Positions 61,933-64,000 of a DNA stretch of 64,000 bases are shown one piece after another. The DNA comes from Streptomyces barringtoniae (GTDB lineage: Bacteria > Actinomycetota > Actinomycetes > Streptomycetales > Streptomycetaceae). Every line of letters begins with the position of its first letter. The stretch's first letter is position 1. A model generated the notes under the pieces. That model worked only from the letters and a program-made list of their open reading frames with translations. It had not been told where the DNA came from and did no database searches. The DNA is taken from contig NZ_JAJHNP010000005.1 of assembly GCF_020819595.1 (NCBI RefSeq), forward strand, positions 62,001 through 126,000. Reading direction: 5' to 3'. Made by a program: the position numbers and the translations under genes.

Positions 61933-61979
61933 CACAGGCTCCGCGAGATGACGAGCTGCTCGGTGGGGAGGTCGGACAT
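61932..61979 (-). CDS. Possible 15-aa leader peptide before the ThDP enzyme
   Basis: MSDLPTEQLVISRSL, preceded by GGAGG four bases before the ATG, with its TGA overlapping the start of the ThDP-enzyme gene. It may couple translation. No run of codons for one amino acid and no attenuator hairpin is seen. Confidence 0.4.
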   Translation of the reverse strand: MSDLPTEQLVISRSL

Positions 61980-62035
61980 GGTGCCTCCAGGGCGGCCGCG
62001 GACGGTGGTCGGCGAAGGGCGCCGGGACAGAGCTC

Positions 62036-62055
62036 TACTGAATAGTGAGTCAGTA
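62036..62055. promoter_or_regulatory. Candidate operator TACTGAATAGTGAGTCAGTA
   Basis: TACTGA and TCAGTA are perfect inverted arms around an eight-base centre, in the divergent region between the ThDP-enzyme operon and the metallo-hydrolase gene. The AT-richer stretch AATAGTGAGT at its centre may overlap a promoter -10. A TetR-type repressor is likely; the TetR gene at 58.4 kb is a candidate. Confidence 0.6.
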
Positions 62056-62199
62056 TCCGGACCCGGTCCGCACCCTGTCAATGTGCTGAACAGGGGTTCA
62101 GTAGCGTGCCGCCGGGCCCGCACGGGTACCCCGCGAGGGCCGGACTGTCGGAGGGGCCGACCATAATGGGGAGCCTCACCCACTTCACCGGGAGGTACC

Positions 62200-63366
62200 G
62201 TGACCGGACTGCGTTCCTCGAGCTCCCGGCTCCGCGCCCTGCGGCCCGCGGCCTTCGGCGCGGAACCGGGCGGTGAGCGCCTGGCACGCATCCGCCGCTC
62301 CCCCCACTTCAAGGACGGCGTCTTCCAGAACCCGGGCGGCACCGCACGCACCCGCCCCTCCGGCTCCACGCTGGACCTCGCGAAGGTGTTCCTCGACAAG
62401 GAAACCCGGCCCCTGCGCGCCCCGAAGGGCACCGTCCCGGTGCATCCGACCACCTTCGCCGACCTGGCCAAGCCGCCCGCCACCGGACTGCGGCTGACCT
62501 GGATGGGCCACTCCAGCGTCCTCGCCGAGCTCGACGGCCACCGGGTCCTGTTCGACCCCGTCTGGGGCGAGCGCTGCTCCCCGTTCCCCTTCGCCGGCCC
62601 CAGACGGCTGCACCCCGTGCCGCTTCCGCTGGCCGGGCTCGGCGAGGTCGACGTGGTCGTCATCTCGCACGACCACTACGACCACCTGGACCTGCCCACC
62701 ATCAAGGCGCTGGCCGGCACGGACACCGTGTTCGCCGTGCCGCTCGGCGTCGGCGCCCACCTCGAGCACTGGGGCGTCTCCGCGGACCGCCTGCGCGAGC
62801 TGGACTGGCACGAGTCGACGCGGGTCGGCGGCCTCACCCTCACCGCGACGCCCGCCCGGCACTTCTGCGGCCGCGGCCTGCGCAACACCCAGCACACCCT
62901 GTGGGCATCCTGGGCCGTCGCCGGCGAGGAGCACCGGATCTACCACAGCGGGGACACGGGCTACTTCGAGGGCTTCAAGGACATCGGCGCGGAGCACGGG
63001 CCGTTCGACGCCACGATGATCCAGATCGGTGCGTACAGCGAGTTCTGGCCCGACATCCACATGACCCCCGAGGAGGGCCTGCGCGCCCACCTCGACCTGC
63101 AGGGCGGAGCACCGCACGGCGCGCTGCTGCCGATCCACTGGGGCACCTTCAACCTCGCCCCGCACCCCTGGGCCGAGCCGGGCGAGTGGACGAAGGAAGC
63201 GGCCGAGGAGGCCGGGCAGGCGGTGGCCCTGCCCCGCCCGGGCGAGCCCTTCGAGCCGGCGGGCAAGCTCCCGGCGGAGGCCTGGTGGCGCGGGGTGTCG
63301 GGGGAGCTGCGGCGCACCTGGCGCTCGGTCGGCGCGTTCGTGGCGGAGCCGCCCGCCCGGAGGTGA
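62200..63366 (+). CDS. Metallo-beta-lactamase-fold hydrolase (NAPE-PLD/UlaG-like)
   Basis: A 388-aa enzyme. LRLTWMGHSSVLAELDGHRVLFDPVWGERCSPFPFAGPRRL and VVVISHDHYDHLDLPTI (HxHxDH) are the metal-binding blocks; ATPARHFCGRGL, YHSGDTGYF and LLPIHWGTFNLA give the remaining His and Asp ligands. This order, with the N-terminal 100-residue extension containing GVFQNP, resembles N-acyl-phosphatidylethanolamine phospholipase D and other lipophilic hydrolases. GTG 62200 has GGGAGG four bases upstream. No signal peptide; a positively charged N-terminus may meet the membrane. Confidence 0.88.
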   Translation: MTGLRSSSSRLRALRPAAFGAEPGGERLARIRRSPHFKDGVFQNPGGTARTRPSGSTLDLAKVFLDKETRPLRAPKGTVPVHPTTFADLAKPPATGLRLTWMGHSSVLAELDGHRVLFDPVWGERCSPFPFAGPRRLHPVPLPLAGLGEVDVVVISHDHYDHLDLPTIKALAGTDTVFAVPLGVGAHLEHWGVSADRLRELDWHESTRVGGLTLTATPARHFCGRGLRNTQHTLWASWAVAGEEHRIYHSGDTGYFEGFKDIGAEHGPFDATMIQIGAYSEFWPDIHMTPEEGLRAHLDLQGGAPHGALLPIHWGTFNLAPHPWAEPGEWTKEAAEEAGQAVALPRPGEPFEPAGKLPAEAWWRGVSGELRRTWRSVGAFVAEPPARR

Positions 63367-63439
63367 CGCCGCGGAGCCGTCAGCCCCTGCGACCGTCCTG
63401 GAGGCGTGCGCAAGGATACGGAGAGAACGTACAACCTGA

Positions 63440-63579
63440 GCGGCCACACACGCGGACCACATCCCGAAGGCCGACGCCGACGGCTCCATCGTGTTCTCCG
63501 AGCGGTTCTGCGCCGCGCCGCACGGCGTGCGCCGGACGTCGACGCCGGTCTCGTGCAGTTCTGCCTGACGGCACTCTGA
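63440..63579 (+). pseudogene. Possible frameshifted gene remnant
   Basis: One frame reads ADHIPKADADGSIVFSERFCAAPHGVRR (from 63452), and shortly after, another frame reads DAGLVQFCLTAL and stops at 63579. Both pieces look like protein sequence and could join by one frameshift near 63535. No start or family is recognised, so this is a weak call. Confidence 0.3.
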
Positions 63580-63896
63580 GACCCGCGCGACCGACCAACG
63601 CACAGGACGGTGGCCAGGGCCCTTACGGCCACGATCGGCCTCCCCGAGTCGGGGCCAAAGCAGATACTCTCCGTAACAATTTGCCTGGATGCCTCATGGT
63701 GGGCCAGGCCAACGGACGTACGGAATGCCCAGAAGATGATCACGTCGTCGTGATCGATTCTGCACGAGTCGCATCGATGTCTTTCGGGTTCAATTCCCGT
63801 ACATGACTGGGTAATCGGTCTGTCGTACGAGGCGTCATACCAGAGCGGGACCAATCCTGCGGGACTTTGTCAACTGCCCCCCGCACATGAGGGGGA

Positions 63897-63916
63897 GGCG
63901 ACTACTGTCAGTCGCC
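63897..63916 (+). promoter_or_regulatory. Hairpin in the leader of the last gene
   Basis: GGCGACT at 63897-63903 pairs with AGTCGCC at 63910-63916 around a six-base loop, about 36 bp before the next start codon. A CCCCC/GGGGG stem precedes it (63877-63895). Leader regulation or the terminator of something upstream are both possible. Confidence 0.4.
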
Positions 63917-63952
63917 GGATGGCAGCCCCGACGGACCAGTACGAGGACGCAG

Positions 63953-64000
63953 ATGTCTGACCAGCGAGCACCGGCCACCCGTGCCGACCGCCGAGAGGGC
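63953..64000 (+). CDS. Start of an unidentified protein (3' end outside window)
   Basis: ATG 63953 with GAGG six to nine bases upstream opens a frame (MSDQRAPATRADRREG) to the right edge. The 16 visible residues are hydrophilic and do not identify the product. Confidence 0.5.
   Translation, partial: MSDQRAPATRADRREG

Larger units (their letters stand above)
63367..63952. other. Gene-poor tail: possible coding remnant and hairpins
   Basis: No intact gene is evident in these 586 bp. The left part (63440-63579) looks like decayed coding sequence. From about 63650 to 63860 the DNA is less GC-rich and holds a GATCACG-TCGT-CGTGATC hairpin (63738-63755) and a T-arm-like GGGTTCAATTCCC (63786-63798) without a matching tRNA. 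CCCCC/GGGGG and GGCGACT/AGTCGCC stems follow before the next gene. Confidence 0.5.

Noticed and set aside
63733..63805. tRNA-like sequence ending in GGGTTCAATTCCCGT
   Set aside because: Only the T-arm looks right. The seven bases after it (ACATGAC) have no complementary acceptor strand at the expected distance upstream, and no anticodon arm forms. At most it is a tRNA fragment.

Overview
The window is chromosomal DNA of a Streptomyces-type actinomycete. It is very GC-rich throughout, many genes use GTG or TTG starts and ATGA/GTGA stop-start overlaps, hairpin terminators lack a T tract, and the gene content (hopanoid operon next to idi and galE, LPFR, DUF6380 and DUF6126 small proteins, a GlxA regulator, ABC-F) is typical of the genus. 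I identify about 55 genes. I saw no integrase, transposase, CRISPR array, complete tRNA or rRNA.

Layout. 1-3.5 kb: end of a BNR/Asp-box protein, small conserved proteins, endonuclease V and an NAD(P)-binding membrane reductase-like protein. 3.9-9.3 kb: a fatty-acid degradation block (CaiB/BaiF CoA-transferase, thiolase, FadB-like fusion) ending against a MerR-type regulator. 9.5-12.5 kb: asparagine-type permease, then a macro-domain protein coupled to a PfkB sugar kinase. 12.6-16.3 kb: two divergent secreted peptidases. 16.4-27.8 kb: housekeeping and accessory genes (D-amino-acid oxidase-like, ABC-F ATPase, secreted protein, DinB, Tex, a 43-aa LPFR peptide, two DJ-1/PfpI proteins, enoyl-CoA hydratase, HdeD-like membrane protein). 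28.0-29.3 kb: a HATPase anti-sigma-type protein followed by a gene-free array of decayed 27-bp repeats with a recent duplication of about 185 bp.

29.3-52.9 kb is the centre of interest. Idi, a zinc-type CDF exporter and GalE lie on the minus strand. On the plus strand follow two tightly packed runs. The first (32.6-39.7 kb) encodes two CDP-alcohol phosphatidyltransferases, a sugar-1-phosphate-type nucleotidyltransferase, a glycerol-1-phosphate dehydrogenase-like enzyme, a family 2 glycosyltransferase and a TagGH-like ABC exporter. This looks like a pathway for an exported phosphopolyol or glycophospholipid whose product I cannot name. It ends at a strong hairpin. The second (40.0-52.9 kb) is a hopanoid operon that carries its own precursor supply: hpnC, hpnD, DUF6380, hpnE, polyprenyl synthase, squalene-hopene cyclase, hpnG, hpnH, ispG, dxs and a HpnO-type aminotransferase.

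52.9-64 kb: a divergent pair (DUF4190 membrane protein; XRE-cupin regulator with a coupled 40-aa membrane peptide) around a perfect palindrome, a tyrosine phosphatase, a GH36 alpha-galactosidase, an SGNH hydrolase, a TetR regulator, an operon of an amino-acid dehydrogenase and an acetolactate-synthase-like ThDP enzyme behind a candidate operator, a metallo-beta-lactamase-fold hydrolase, a gene-poor tail and the first codons of one more gene.
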